Shown one piece after another: positions 16,668 through 24,317 of a stretch of DNA of 54,049 nucleotides. The stretch is taken from assembly GCF_002291145.1 (NCBI RefSeq), contig NZ_NTGE01000207.1:1-54049 (forward strand). The letters are read 5' to 3'. The notes beneath the pieces were generated by a model. That model was not told where the DNA came from, did not search any database, and worked only from the letters and a program-made list of their open reading frames with translations. The DNA comes from Streptomyces sp. SA15. Lineage in GTDB: Bacteria > Actinomycetota > Actinomycetes > Streptomycetales > Streptomycetaceae. Made by a program: the position numbers and the translations under genes. Each line of letters starts with the position of its first letter. Position 1 is the stretch's first letter.

Positions 16668-16961
16668 GGATGCGTCGTCGTGGACAGCCTGACATGCCCG
16701 TCTACTGATCACCGGTTCTGCTGACCAGCGGGACTGAAGCGGCCCGTGGCTCTGACCAGTTCAAATGCCGTGGGCCTCTGTCGTTGTTGGTCAGCGTCGG
16801 CTGGCCTTGGACGGCCCAGGGGTGACCCAAGCGGCCGGGCCGCAGGCGGGGGCGCGACTACGGATCAGGCTTCGACTGCCCGTAACGGCATGTCCGACTG
16901 GATGCCTCGCTGACCTCAGCTGTGGCAGTCTGCCTCGTGCGCCAGAGTGAGGGGGTAGCCC

Positions 16962-17831
16962 ATGGCATACCAGGCCACGACGCTGCATTTGCTGATCTCC
17001 TGCCCGGGGGATATCACCAAGGAGGATCGGGAAGTGATCCATCGATCAGTGAATCGATGGAATTTCAACTACGGACAGCAATTCCAGCTAACAGTCTTGC
17101 CTATTTGGTGGGGGGAGCATGCTTCTGGAGAATTCGGCGAGCACCCTCAAGACATCATCAACAGGCAACTTGTTGACGGTGCTGATATGGCCCTTGCCAT
17201 CTTCTGGGCCCGTCTGGGAACGAGTTCAGATCGGGCAGTCTCCGGAACATCTGAAGAGATTGAACGTATGGCACGCGCTGGCAAAACCGTGACCATTTTG
17301 CATTGCACTCGACCGGTTTCCAACGGCGACCTTGAGCAGCAAATCGCATTGCGCAACTACCTTAGAAGTCTCGAACCGAACGCCTTGGTGATGACTTACG
17401 CCAACGAGGCTGAACTGGTGAGCAGGGTCGACAATCTGCTGAGCAGACAGGCAACATTGTTCATGGCGAAAGCCTCTGGCGCGAAAACGCATACACCAGA
17501 GGAAGACCCCGGAGTTTGGCCGAGTGTGGACTTCAGAGAGAGGGTAGAAACGGATTCCAAGGGGAGGGTGCGTACTCGCCGATCTCACTACATCGTCCTC
17601 ACGAACAAAGGGCGCACCCCAGCAATGAATGTGACTTTTTCCATCGAGCCAGACGATGGCATGATCCTACGTGACGACGACCAGGTGATCGATGTGATTG
17701 CTCCCGATTCGGAAATTCGGTTCCCGCTTGCGCTAACCATGGGTAGCCCGAGCCGATTCAACTGCACAGTCAAGTGGAAAGGGCTGGACGGAGAGGAAAG
17801 GGAAAACGTGGCTACCTTGCGCCCTGTCTAG
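16962..17831 (+). CDS. DUF4062-like (TIR-related fold) protein, candidate defence sensor or effector
   Basis: 289 residues. The N-terminal ~150 resemble the DUF4062 domain that heads many STAND and other defence proteins: LLISCPGDITKEDREVIHRS, WWGEHASGEFGEHPQDIINR, ADMALAIFWARLG, GTSEEIERM and KTVTILHC. A spacer follows, then a C-terminal beta-sandwich-like domain (about 190-289) with IVLTNKGRTPAMNVTFSIEP. There is no NTPase domain and no membrane helix. The start has GAGGGGG upstream. G+C is visibly lower than in the backbone. It precedes the TIR gene by 80 bp on the same strand, probably in one transcription unit. Confidence 0.7.
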   Translation: MAYQATTLHLLISCPGDITKEDREVIHRSVNRWNFNYGQQFQLTVLPIWWGEHASGEFGEHPQDIINRQLVDGADMALAIFWARLGTSSDRAVSGTSEEIERMARAGKTVTILHCTRPVSNGDLEQQIALRNYLRSLEPNALVMTYANEAELVSRVDNLLSRQATLFMAKASGAKTHTPEEDPGVWPSVDFRERVETDSKGRVRTRRSHYIVLTNKGRTPAMNVTFSIEPDDGMILRDDDQVIDVIAPDSEIRFPLALTMGSPSRFNCTVKWKGLDGEERENVATLRPV

Positions 17832-17911
17832 CGCTAGAATCCTCCCGCTGGCTCCCCCGTGCCCATATTTGCACTGAGTGTTACGATACCTGCCGCTAGG
17901 AGAGGCGAGGT

Positions 17912-18301
17912 ATGGACATGGAGCGCCCGAGGGCCTTTATCAGTTTCCGCATGGAAGATCGCTGGGCTCGGGACTTTCTGAAGGAACACGCGCGGAACGC
18001 AAAAGATGAGGTGGAGTTCATCGACTACTCCATTCAGGATCCTTTCGACTCATCATGGAAGAATCAGTGCAAGCTCAGGATTGCCGAGACGAAGGGAACC
18101 ATCGTTCTGATTGGGGCGACTACATACCAGTCAGAGCCGGTAGAGTGGGAGATCAAAGAAACTCTTGAGCAAGGTCATAAAATTTTTGGGATTCAGGTGA
18201 ATGATGGAGAAACTCATCCACTCCCGAAGGGTATCCCCCCGGAGAGTGTAATTCGATGGGACTTCACTCAAATTTCTTCACGGCTCTCGACCTGGGTGTG
18301 A
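17912..18301 (+). CDS. ThsB-like TIR domain protein (MTH538/DUF1863 type)
   Basis: 129 residues comprising one domain. RAFISFRMEDRWARDFL is the first strand and helix, EVEFIDYSIQDPF the second strand, IAETKGTIVLIGATTYQSEP the third, and VEWEIKETLEQGHKIFGIQ carries the conserved Trp-Glu (Trp79-Glu80) where TIR-type enzymes have the catalytic Glu. In Thoeris, ThsB proteins of this kind sense phage and make an NAD-derived signal that activates an effector. About 45-48% G+C over two 60-nt stretches I counted (18121-18240), far below the neighbours. The downstream membrane gene starts 3 bp after the stop, so the two are coupled. Confidence 0.85.
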   Translation: MDMERPRAFISFRMEDRWARDFLKEHARNAKDEVEFIDYSIQDPFDSSWKNQCKLRIAETKGTIVLIGATTYQSEPVEWEIKETLEQGHKIFGIQVNDGETHPLPKGIPPESVIRWDFTQISSRLSTWV

Positions 18302-18304
18302 TGG

Positions 18305-19108
18305 ATGAACTATCTTGAGCAGGTGGCCGCTGATATTCGGGCTGAGATTCCAGCCTCCGTCTTACCTCACGGCAACGTGGATGACTTGCTCAACATGTAT
18401 GCGGCTCTCGCTTTTGCGAAAGGCGTTGATGTAACAGCTTCAGACGTACATGATGTTTGGAGCGCATGGCAGATGAAGCATGACCCTTCCCATGTCCATC
18501 TGCTTCCGTACGACCAGCTTCCCTCATCAGTGCAACAGCAGGACGCTGTTTATGTACTGGCCATTCGTAAAGTGGCCGAGCGGTTGACGAGCCAGGATCG
18601 GGTCACTCAGGCGTTGGTTCCGTATGGCCCTCCAACGACGGAAGAGGACAAGGAGCGACTTTTTGAACTGTACAAACTCATGGTGCAAAGCTCAGAAGGG
18701 CTAGTAGGTCGCCGTCAAGGCGTAAATACCTTCTTCATCACCGCAAATGGTGTGATGCTGACAGGGCTAGGATTCTTCATTAAGGCGGGTGGAAGCCAGA
18801 TACTCAAGTCCGTTGGAGTTCTCGTGATCGCCCTGACGGGGCTGATCCTCGCCCACGCCTGGAAGAGCCTTATCGTCTCATTTGGGCAACTCAATACAGG
18901 GAAATTCGCGGTAATCAACCGACTTGAGCGGTTTCTGCCTGCGGCAATCTTCTACTCCGAGTGGGAGGCTCTAGAGCGGGGCCAGAACCCTAAGGTGTAT
19001 CGCTCTTCCACGTCGCGTGAAATCTGGGCACCTCATCTGCTTACCGCTCTGTATGCGCTTGCGGCCGCAGGTGCCTCCCTAGTTGCTGTTGGTGTGTGGA
19101 AACCTTGA
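18305..19108 (+). CDS. Multi-pass membrane protein, candidate TIR-system effector
   Basis: 267 residues. Residues 1-~100 are soluble and resemble the DUF7701 domain (EQVAADIRAEIP, DDLLNMYAALAFAKG, HDVWSAW). About three membrane segments follow: 142-160, 168-186 and 244-264. Between them lies the conserved loop QLNTGKFAVINRLERFLP (195-212) with a Glu-Trp at 219-220, a pattern I associate with membrane proteins encoded next to TIR or other signalling genes. It is coupled to the TIR gene (3-bp gap). The likely role is a membrane-disrupting effector; this is inference. The call does not depend on exact helix count. Confidence 0.75.
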   Translation: MNYLEQVAADIRAEIPASVLPHGNVDDLLNMYAALAFAKGVDVTASDVHDVWSAWQMKHDPSHVHLLPYDQLPSSVQQQDAVYVLAIRKVAERLTSQDRVTQALVPYGPPTTEEDKERLFELYKLMVQSSEGLVGRRQGVNTFFITANGVMLTGLGFFIKAGGSQILKSVGVLVIALTGLILAHAWKSLIVSFGQLNTGKFAVINRLERFLPAAIFYSEWEALERGQNPKVYRSSTSREIWAPHLLTALYALAAAGASLVAVGVWKP

Positions 19109-19115
19109 AGTGAAG

Positions 19116-19281
19116 GTCGGCGTAGCGGCTTTGGGCTGGAGCTGCTTTGGGGCGAGTGATCTTGGCCCCGTAAGCTGATGGCGAGTCGGGCAGTCTGTGG
19201 ACCTGCCCGTTAAAGCACGACGTTGGGGCCAAGATCTTAGAGGCTCGCCCCAAAGTGGCTGCCTAAAGCCGTGGAGCCGAC
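19116..19281. repeat. Long imperfect inverted repeat downstream of the TIR cluster
   Basis: Arms 19116-19169 and 19225-19281 pair over long blocks: CTTTGGGGCGAG with CTCGCCCCAAAG, ATCTTGGCCCC with GGGGCCAAGAT, and outer GTCGGC with GCCGAC. The 55-nt loop contains its own hairpin, CGGGCAG/CTGCCCG (19187-19209). It could be a terminator, a structured RNA or part of a transfer or replication origin. Element 2 has a comparable structure at 38537-38689. Confidence 0.75.
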
Positions 19282-19353
19282 CGCCCCAGCCATAGAGGGT
19301 GTCTCCCACTTCATGCCCGCAGCCGCCGGGCGCGCCGCCGGGCGCGGCCAGCC

Positions 19354-19431
19354 GGGGCGCAGACAGGAGGCAGGCCGCGCCGCAGAGGCGGCGCGCGCCC
19401 GCGCCGTGCGCGGGCCTTGATGAAGTAGGGA
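19354..19431 (+). other. Two-part non-coding locus shared by both elements, copy 1
   Basis: GGGGCGCAGACAGGAG (19354-19369), a 45-nt GC-rich self-complementary spacer, then CCTTGATGAAGTAGGGA (19415-19431). The 17-mer is identical and the 16-mer differs at one base in element 2 (38276-38360, minus strand), with a similar spacer of 52 nt. In both elements it lies after a long inverted repeat and before the GntR repressor region, reading in the direction of the transfer genes. Possible origin (CTTGAT resembles rolling-circle nick sites) or clt. Confidence 0.65.
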
Positions 19432-19436
19432 AAGTT

Positions 19437-19893
19437 CTATCCCGCTGGGATGAGGCGCTTGCCGTCGTGGCTCCGAACGTGCGGGCCGTTGCCGTCCAGG
19501 GCATCCAAGAGCCTGATCGCGTAGACCTCGGACATACGCTCCGCGACCTCGTCGGGCGTAAGCCACGCGACGGCTGTCGACTCACTCGACGTGCGCTCGG
19601 TGCCGCCGCTGGGCTTGCAGCGGAAGACCAGGGCCACGATGCCCCGGGTCGTGTTCTTGTAGACGCCGGTGAGTTCGTCCACCTCGACGTGGATGCCTGT
19701 CTCCTCCAGGACCTCCCGGGCGACGCCCGCCTCGGGGGCTTCGTCGAGTTCGAGTACGCCGCCGGGAAGCTCCCAGGTGCCGTTGTCCGCGCGGCGGATC
19801 GCCAGGAGGCGGCCATCGTCACGCACCACTACTCCGGCCACAGAGACCGAGTGCAGTGGCATCGACGACCTTGCTTCCCGTGATGTACTCATG
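19437..19893 (-). CDS. NUDIX hydrolase
   Basis: 152 residues. The Nudix box is complete: GGVLELDEAPEAGVAREVLEETGI, which fits GX5EX7REUXEEXGU, with key residues Gly-Gly, Arg-Glu and Glu-Glu. The family hydrolyses nucleoside diphosphates linked to another group, for example damaged nucleotides or ADP-ribose. In pSAM2-type elements a nudix gene (pif) sits by the repressor and limits redundant transfer; the position here, divergent from the GntR gene, matches that. Start MSTSREARSSMPLHS at 19893; an internal ATG (MPLHS) is also possible. The 17-mer of the shared locus lies 5 bp beyond its stop. Confidence 0.88.
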
Positions 19894-19903
19894 TACAGGA
19901 GCA
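19888..19903. promoter_or_regulatory. Operator-like site at the nudix start
   Basis: ACTCATGTACAGGAGC overlaps the nudix start codon and lies 20 bp before the GntR gene. It differs by two bases from ACTCATGTATAGGAGT at 20755, so the element repressor probably binds here to control itself and nudix. Confidence 0.65.
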
Positions 19904-19922
19904 TAGGAGGCAGAGAAGGACT

Positions 19923-20702
19923 ATGGGAACCGCAGTAGGAGGAGAGAGGTCCGTACCTCGGTACGTACAGATCGCCGACGAGATCGTGCAGCAGATCCGG
20001 GCCGGGGTTCTCAAGCCTGGTGACATGGTGCCAAGTGAGTCGGAGCTGGTCGACCGCTACGGCGTCTCGGGCGGCACGATCCGCAAGGCCATGGTCGAGG
20101 TACGCGCGAGCGGGCTCGTCGAGACCCGGCACGGCAAGGGCTCGATCGTGAAGGATCGGCCGCCGGTACGGCACCGCTCCTCCGACCGCTTCCGGCGCTC
20201 GCTCCGCCAGGGCGGCAAGGCCGCGTACCTCGCCGAGTCCGCGCAGTCTGGCGCCACCGCCAAGGTGAGCGTCCTCTACATCGGGCCGATGGAGGCCCCC
20301 GCGGATGCCGCCCAGCGGTTGGGCGTCCCCGCCGGCACTCAGGTGCTCGCCCGGCGACGCCTCTACTTCCGCAACGGCACGCCTGTCGAGACGGCGACGT
20401 CGTACCTCCCCTGGGACGTCGTGAAGGAGATCCCGGAGCTGTTCGCTGAGAACCCCGGCGGCGGTGGCATCTACGCCCGACTCGAAGACCACGGGCACGA
20501 GTTCGCCGAGTTCGTCGAGACGCTGCAAGCGCGTCCGGCCTCCAAGGCGGAGGCGTCCGAGCTGGCGCTCAGCCCGGGTGCGCCGGTGGTTCACCTGATC
20601 CGTGAGGCCCGTACGACCGAGGGTCTCGTCGTCGAGGTCTGCGACACCCTCATGGCCGCTGACCAGTTCGTTTTTGAGTACCGGATCCCCGCCGCCGACT
20701 GA
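19923..20702 (+). CDS. GntR/UTRA repressor of element 1 (KorSA-like)
   Basis: 259 residues with a GntR winged helix (residues ~12-78: YVQIADEIVQQIRAG, SELVDRYGVSGGTIRKAM, HGKGSIV) and a UTRA domain. AGGAGG and GAAGGA precede the ATG. It lies between operator-like sites at 19888 and 20755-20806, the second directly in front of the element's transfer and replication operon. This is the arrangement of pSAM2, where KorSA represses the activator of replication and transfer. The role is inferred from position and family. Confidence 0.87.
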   Translation: MGTAVGGERSVPRYVQIADEIVQQIRAGVLKPGDMVPSESELVDRYGVSGGTIRKAMVEVRASGLVETRHGKGSIVKDRPPVRHRSSDRFRRSLRQGGKAAYLAESAQSGATAKVSVLYIGPMEAPADAAQRLGVPAGTQVLARRRLYFRNGTPVETATSYLPWDVVKEIPELFAENPGGGGIYARLEDHGHEFAEFVETLQARPASKAEASELALSPGAPVVHLIREARTTEGLVVEVCDTLMAADQFVFEYRIPAAD

Positions 20703-20754
20703 CGCACACTCAACTTCCCTCAGCCCGTCGCAAGTTCTTCATCGCGGCGGGTTG

Positions 20755-20806
20755 ACTCATGTATAGGAGTCAGGCACTCTTCTTCATGTAACTCATATAC
20801 ATGAGT
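20755..20806 (+). promoter_or_regulatory. Operators in front of the element 1 transfer/replication operon
   Basis: ACTCATGTATAGGAGT (20755-20770) and ACTCATATACATGAGT (20791-20806) share the ACTCAT...AGGAGT/ATGAGT dyad with the site at 19888. A TTGACT (20752-20757) overlaps the first. The 20842 gene follows after a GAGGAG ribosome site at 20827-20832. Confidence 0.7.
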
Positions 20807-20841
20807 GACAGAGTCCAGCCTCTATAGAGGAGTGATCCGCT

Positions 20842-21198
20842 GTGCGTCAGATTCCCGTCGACACCTCCGCCGCGACCGTGATGGTCGCCAAGACCCCGCA
20901 GCCCAAGGTCAAGGACCGCCGTACCGGCGAGATCGCCACCGACGCCGAGACCGGCGCGAAGCTGATGACCGTCGACGTGATGTTCGCGGCGAACGACGAG
21001 GTCGAGATCCTGTCCATCACCGTCCCGGAGACCGGCATCTCCGGCGAGCTGACCATGGGCACGCCCGCCGCCCTCACCGGCCTGATCGCCCGGCCGTGGG
21101 AGAACGAGTTCAACGGGCAGAAGCGGCACGGCATCGCGTTCCGCGCGGTCGCCGTCACCTCGCTCGCCGACGCCGCACCGAAGTCCAAGGCGGCCTGA
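20842..21198 (+). CDS. AICE-conserved protein, first gene of the transfer/replication operon
   Basis: 118 residues, start GTG with AGAGGAG upstream. It is of a type that regularly precedes the TraB gene in Streptomyces integrative elements: IPVDTSAATVMVAKTPQPKV, DVMFAANDEVEILSITVPE, then LTGLIARPWENEFNGQKRHG. The strand-rich pattern is reminiscent of a small barrel that might bind single-stranded DNA. In pSAM2-type elements the equivalent slot holds the activator Pra, but sequence identity to Pra is not established here. Confidence 0.65.
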   Translation: MRQIPVDTSAATVMVAKTPQPKVKDRRTGEIATDAETGAKLMTVDVMFAANDEVEILSITVPETGISGELTMGTPAALTGLIARPWENEFNGQKRHGIAFRAVAVTSLADAAPKSKAA

Positions 21199-21200
21199 TC

Positions 21201-22556
21201 ATGACCTGGTTCATGGTCGCGCTGGTGCTGGTCGTCGCCACTGCGGGTCTCCTGCGGTGGCGGCGCCCCGCCTGGTACTGGATGACCTTCGGGGTCACCC
21301 TCGCCACGCTGCGCGTCCTGGTCCGCTACGGCTCGGTCATGGACGCCTGCGGGCTGACCGTCCCGCCCTCGCGCTGGCGCCTCACCCTCGCCCGGATCAC
21401 CAACCGGCCCGCGCCGGAGTCCCGCCCGCCGCGCATCCTGCGGCTCCGGCCGACCCGAACCGGCCTGGTCCTGCGGCTGGGACTGCGGCCCGGACAGGAC
21501 GCCTTCGACATCGCCGCCGCCTCGGACCGGCTGCGCCACTCGTTCTTGATGTACGGCGTCACCTCGCGTGAGGTGCGCTCCGGCGTCGTCGAGGTGCGGA
21601 TGACCGGCTACGACGTGCTGAAGCGGGTGCAGATGCCGGCCAAGACCGACGCCCGCCCGATGCGGGTACCGGTCGCCCTGCGCGAGGATGGCTCAGTCCA
21701 CTACCGCGACTACCGGGCGATACCTCACGCGCTCACCGTCGGCGCCACCGAGTCCGGCAAGTCCGTCTACCAGCGCAACCTGGTGGCCGGTCTCGCCGCT
21801 CAGGATGTCGCCCTGGTCGGCATCGACTGCAAGCAGGGTGTCGAACTGTTCCCGCTGGCCCGCCGCTTCTCCGCGCTCGCCGACAACCCCGACACCGCCG
21901 CCGACCTGCTGGACGCGCTGGTGTCCCACATGGAAGGCGTCTACCAGCTCATCCGCGCCGAACAGCGCATCACCTCCGACGTCCCAGACGCGAAGATCGC
22001 CGCCGACATCTGGGACCTGCCCGAACACCTGCGGCCGGTGCCGATCGTGGTCCTGGTCGCCGAGGTCGCCGAACTCGCCCTGTTCGCCAGCAAGGAGCAG
22101 GAGAAGCGGCGGGACCGCATCATCACCGCGCTCGCCCGCCTCGCCCAGCTCGGCCGTGCCGCTGGGATCTACCTGGAGATCTGCGGCCAGCGCTTCGGCT
22201 CCGAACTCGGCAAGAGCATCACCATGCTCCGCGCCCAGCTCACCGGCCGCACCGCGCACCGCGTCAATGACGAGACATCCGCCAACATGGCCTTCGGCGA
22301 CATCTCCCCGGACGCCGTCCTGGCCGCCGTCCAGATCCCGGCCGACATGCGCGGCGTCGCCATCGCGGGCGACTCCACCGGCGGCTGGCACCGCATCCGC
22401 GCCCCGCACACCTCGCTCCGGCAGGCCGTGAACGTCTGCAACCGGCACGCCGACCGCACTCCGGACCTGCCCGAACTGGCGCCCTTCCGGCCCGCGTTGA
22501 CCAGCATTTCCGAGGCCCCGGTGCCGCTGTCCAAGACGGCTCCCGCCACGGCCTGA
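21201..22556 (+). CDS. traB: FtsK/SpoIIIE-type conjugative DNA translocase (TraB/TraSA)
   Basis: 451 residues. Two N-terminal membrane helices (about 2-17 and 23-40) precede a RecA-like motor. Walker A is GATESGKS at residues 181-188; Walker B is in PIVVLVAEVAEL near 281-292. Streptomyces TraB proteins move double-stranded plasmid DNA between hyphae as a hexameric pump, recognising clt repeats. The ATG at 21201 is two bases after the previous stop. The frame continues open upstream, but that part overlaps the 20842 gene and is a shadow. The C-terminus, beyond residue 420, is the likely DNA-recognition end. Confidence 0.92.
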   Translation: MTWFMVALVLVVATAGLLRWRRPAWYWMTFGVTLATLRVLVRYGSVMDACGLTVPPSRWRLTLARITNRPAPESRPPRILRLRPTRTGLVLRLGLRPGQDAFDIAAASDRLRHSFLMYGVTSREVRSGVVEVRMTGYDVLKRVQMPAKTDARPMRVPVALREDGSVHYRDYRAIPHALTVGATESGKSVYQRNLVAGLAAQDVALVGIDCKQGVELFPLARRFSALADNPDTAADLLDALVSHMEGVYQLIRAEQRITSDVPDAKIAADIWDLPEHLRPVPIVVLVAEVAELALFASKEQEKRRDRIITALARLAQLGRAAGIYLEICGQRFGSELGKSITMLRAQLTGRTAHRVNDETSANMAFGDISPDAVLAAVQIPADMRGVAIAGDSTGGWHRIRAPHTSLRQAVNVCNRHADRTPDLPELAPFRPALTSISEAPVPLSKTAPATA

Positions 22557-22638
22557 CCTTCCCCGCTCCACGGTCGGCGCGACCGCTTTTCGCCAGGTCC
22601 CTACCTCCGCCATGCCCGATGAAGGGAGAGCACCCGCC

Positions 22639-22845
22639 ATGTGCCCCGACTGCGAGGACTTCGCCCGCACCGTGCTGCTGCTCGGTCAACTCGCCCTGTA
22701 CGCCGACATGACCGGCGCAGACCTCGACTTCGTCGAAGCCGTCAGCACGTCCCTGGCCGTCTCGCTGCCCGAGCCGCCGCCCGGCACCTTCCCGCCCGGC
22801 TACGACCCCAACGACGGCCCCGGCTACCCGGGCGAGGGCTCCTGA
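22639..22845 (+). CDS. Small acidic element protein
   Basis: 68 residues starting MCPDCEDFARTVLLLGQ, chosen because GAAGGGAGAG precedes this ATG at normal spacing, while the ATG at 22612 has none. It has a CPDC pair, one hydrophobic helix and an acidic Pro/Gly-rich tail. The stop overlaps the start of the next gene (TGATG). Probably an Spd-type spread accessory. Confidence 0.6.
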   Translation: MCPDCEDFARTVLLLGQLALYADMTGADLDFVEAVSTSLAVSLPEPPPGTFPPGYDPNDGPGYPGEGS

Positions 22846-23507
22846 TGGCCGCCCGTCATGGTCTGCGCGTGGATGCCGTCCTGGTCCAGGCGGTCATCGC
22901 CGGGGCCCTGTCCTTCGCCCACCTGCACGACCTGGCCGCCGCTGCCGGACAGGACGGCTGGAAAGCCTGGGCCTACCCGGTCTCGGTCGACCTGCTCCTG
23001 GTCGCCGCCTGGCGACGGCTGCGCTCGGAGGGGCCGTCCCGGCTGGCCTGGTGCTGGTTCCTGATCGCCCTGTTCGCCTCACTCGGTGCCAACGTCGCCA
23101 CCGCCGGATTCCTCGACCTGGCCGACCCGCCTGCCCTGCTGCGCCTCGGCGTCGCCGGATGGCCCGCCCTGGCCTTCCTGGGCGGAACGCTCCTGGCCCA
23201 CTCCGCCGAACACCGGGTGCCGGATCCGCCGGCATCTGCCCCGGCCCCGGAACCCGACGCCATCGCGGACCCCGAGCCGAACCCTGAGCCGGAGCCCGCA
23301 CCCGCTCCGTCCGAGGAAGCCCCGGCCCTCCCGGCCGCCGCACGGGCGCCTGCCCCCGCGGTTCCCCCTGTCCTCGTCGAGCACGCCCGCAAGGTCGCCG
23401 CCGAGTACCGCGACCGCACCGGCGCCCCGATCGACACCGACACCCTGCGTGCCCGCCTCGGCGTCCCGCCACAGCTCGCCGACGCCATCGCCGCCCAACT
23501 CACCTGA
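22845..23507 (+). CDS. DUF2637 membrane protein (SpdB-like)
   Basis: 220 residues with four predicted membrane helices in the first 125 (e.g. AVLVQAVIAGALSFAHLHDL, LAWCWFLIALFASLGANVAT, LAFLGGTLLAHSA), matching DUF2637, the family of plasmid-spread proteins. A Pro/Ala/Glu-rich linker (~130-185) leads to a C-terminal helical segment, VLVEHARKVAAEYRDRTGAP, resembling a winged-helix-like motif. In Streptomyces, Spd proteins help spread the transferred element along the recipient mycelium. Confidence 0.85.
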   Translation: MAARHGLRVDAVLVQAVIAGALSFAHLHDLAAAAGQDGWKAWAYPVSVDLLLVAAWRRLRSEGPSRLAWCWFLIALFASLGANVATAGFLDLADPPALLRLGVAGWPALAFLGGTLLAHSAEHRVPDPPASAPAPEPDAIADPEPNPEPEPAPAPSEEAPALPAAARAPAPAVPPVLVEHARKVAAEYRDRTGAPIDTDTLRARLGVPPQLADAIAAQLT

Positions 23508-23528
23508 CAGGAAGGAGAACCACCCGCC

Positions 23529-23720
23529 ATGCCTGCCCGCGACCACTTCCACTCGCTGATGCAGATCGGCCCCGTGCAGATCGGCACCCACCGCGACCGC
23601 AACGGCCAGACCAAGCACGCCGCCGTGTGCACCGCCGACCGCTGCGGCTGGTCCGCCGACTACACCAGCCAGACCGCCGCCCAGCTCGCTGCCCGCACCC
23701 ACCGCTGCCGCGTCCGCTAG
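23529..23720 (+). CDS. Mobile element transfer protein (small Spd-type)
   Basis: 63 residues: IGPVQIGTHRDRNGQTKHAA, then CTADRCGWSADYTSQTAA ... HRC. It matches the short Cys-containing protein commonly annotated as mobile element transfer protein in AICEs. AGGAAGGAG lies 9-17 bases before the ATG. It probably works with the flanking membrane proteins in spread. Confidence 0.75.
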   Translation: MPARDHFHSLMQIGPVQIGTHRDRNGQTKHAAVCTADRCGWSADYTSQTAAQLAARTHRCRVR

Positions 23721-23732
23721 GAGACCACCGTC

Positions 23733-23888
23733 ATGGACGTCCCGCTCTGGCTCGCCCTGCTCGTCATCGGCTACCTCGGCGTCAAGCTCATCCGCCCGCC
23801 CGCGTGGCTTATCGCGGTGCTTCTCCTCGGCGGCTTCCTGCTCGCCGACAGCATCCTTGCCCCCGCCATCAACAGCCTCGTCAAGTAG
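23733..23888 (+). CDS. Small membrane protein (Spd-type), 51 residues
   Basis: Starts ATG GAC GTC at 23733 after TAGGAGA and ends TAG at 23886. Sequence begins MDVPLWLALLVIGYLGVKL, then PPAWLIAVLLLGGFLLADS: two hydrophobic helices with little else. It lies in the spread-gene row, 12 bp after the previous stop. Confidence 0.7.
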   Translation: MDVPLWLALLVIGYLGVKLIRPPAWLIAVLLLGGFLLADSILAPAINSLVK

Positions 23889-23912
23889 CCCGCCTCAGAA
23901 GGGAGTTCAACC

Positions 23913-24227
23913 ATGCTCCGCCCCAAGATCCCGACCATGCCTGAACCGACCGGCCTCGTCACACCGCCCGCACCGGTCACCGATCAGTCCGCCCCGGTGG
24001 CGCCGACACCGGCCCCCGCTCCGGCCGTGCCCGCGTCGCCCCGTCCCACGGTGCAGCTCACCCCCGGAGCCGTGATCGCCCTCGTCGGCAGCGGCACCGC
24101 CGTCGTCCTGGTCGTCGGCGCCGTACTCGTCTCCATGCTCCTCGCGGTCGCCATCACCGGCGCCTCGGTCGCCGTATGCGCCGTCGTCCTCCGCTCGATG
24201 CTCGCGACCGAGAACAAGCACCGCTGA
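23913..24227 (+). CDS. SpdD-like membrane protein
   Basis: 104 residues. A Pro/Ala-rich N-terminal half is followed by one or two membrane helices (VIALVGSGTAVVLVVGAVLV and MLLAVAITGASVAVCAVVL), then a short basic end. AAGGGAG precedes the ATG. Similar small Pro-rich membrane proteins are called SpdD in AICEs. Confidence 0.75.
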   Translation: MLRPKIPTMPEPTGLVTPPAPVTDQSAPVAPTPAPAPAVPASPRPTVQLTPGAVIALVGSGTAVVLVVGAVLVSMLLAVAITGASVAVCAVVLRSMLATENKHR

Positions 24228-24317
24228 CCGGCCCCCGGGCGGCCTCGATACCGCCAAGCATCCACCGCCCGGGAGCCGTGCCCACTCCGATCCCGTGGAA
24301 CCGAAGGAACCCCCAGC

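Larger units (their letters stand above)
16340..16961. other. Intergenic stretch with repeats, left of the TIR cluster
   Basis: About 620 bp with no gene. It holds element-end block copy C (16460-16508) and four TGCCGTC heptamers at 16631, 16640, 16652 and 16661. The sequence just before 16962 has a GAGGGGG ribosome site for the DUF4062-like gene. Confidence 0.5.
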
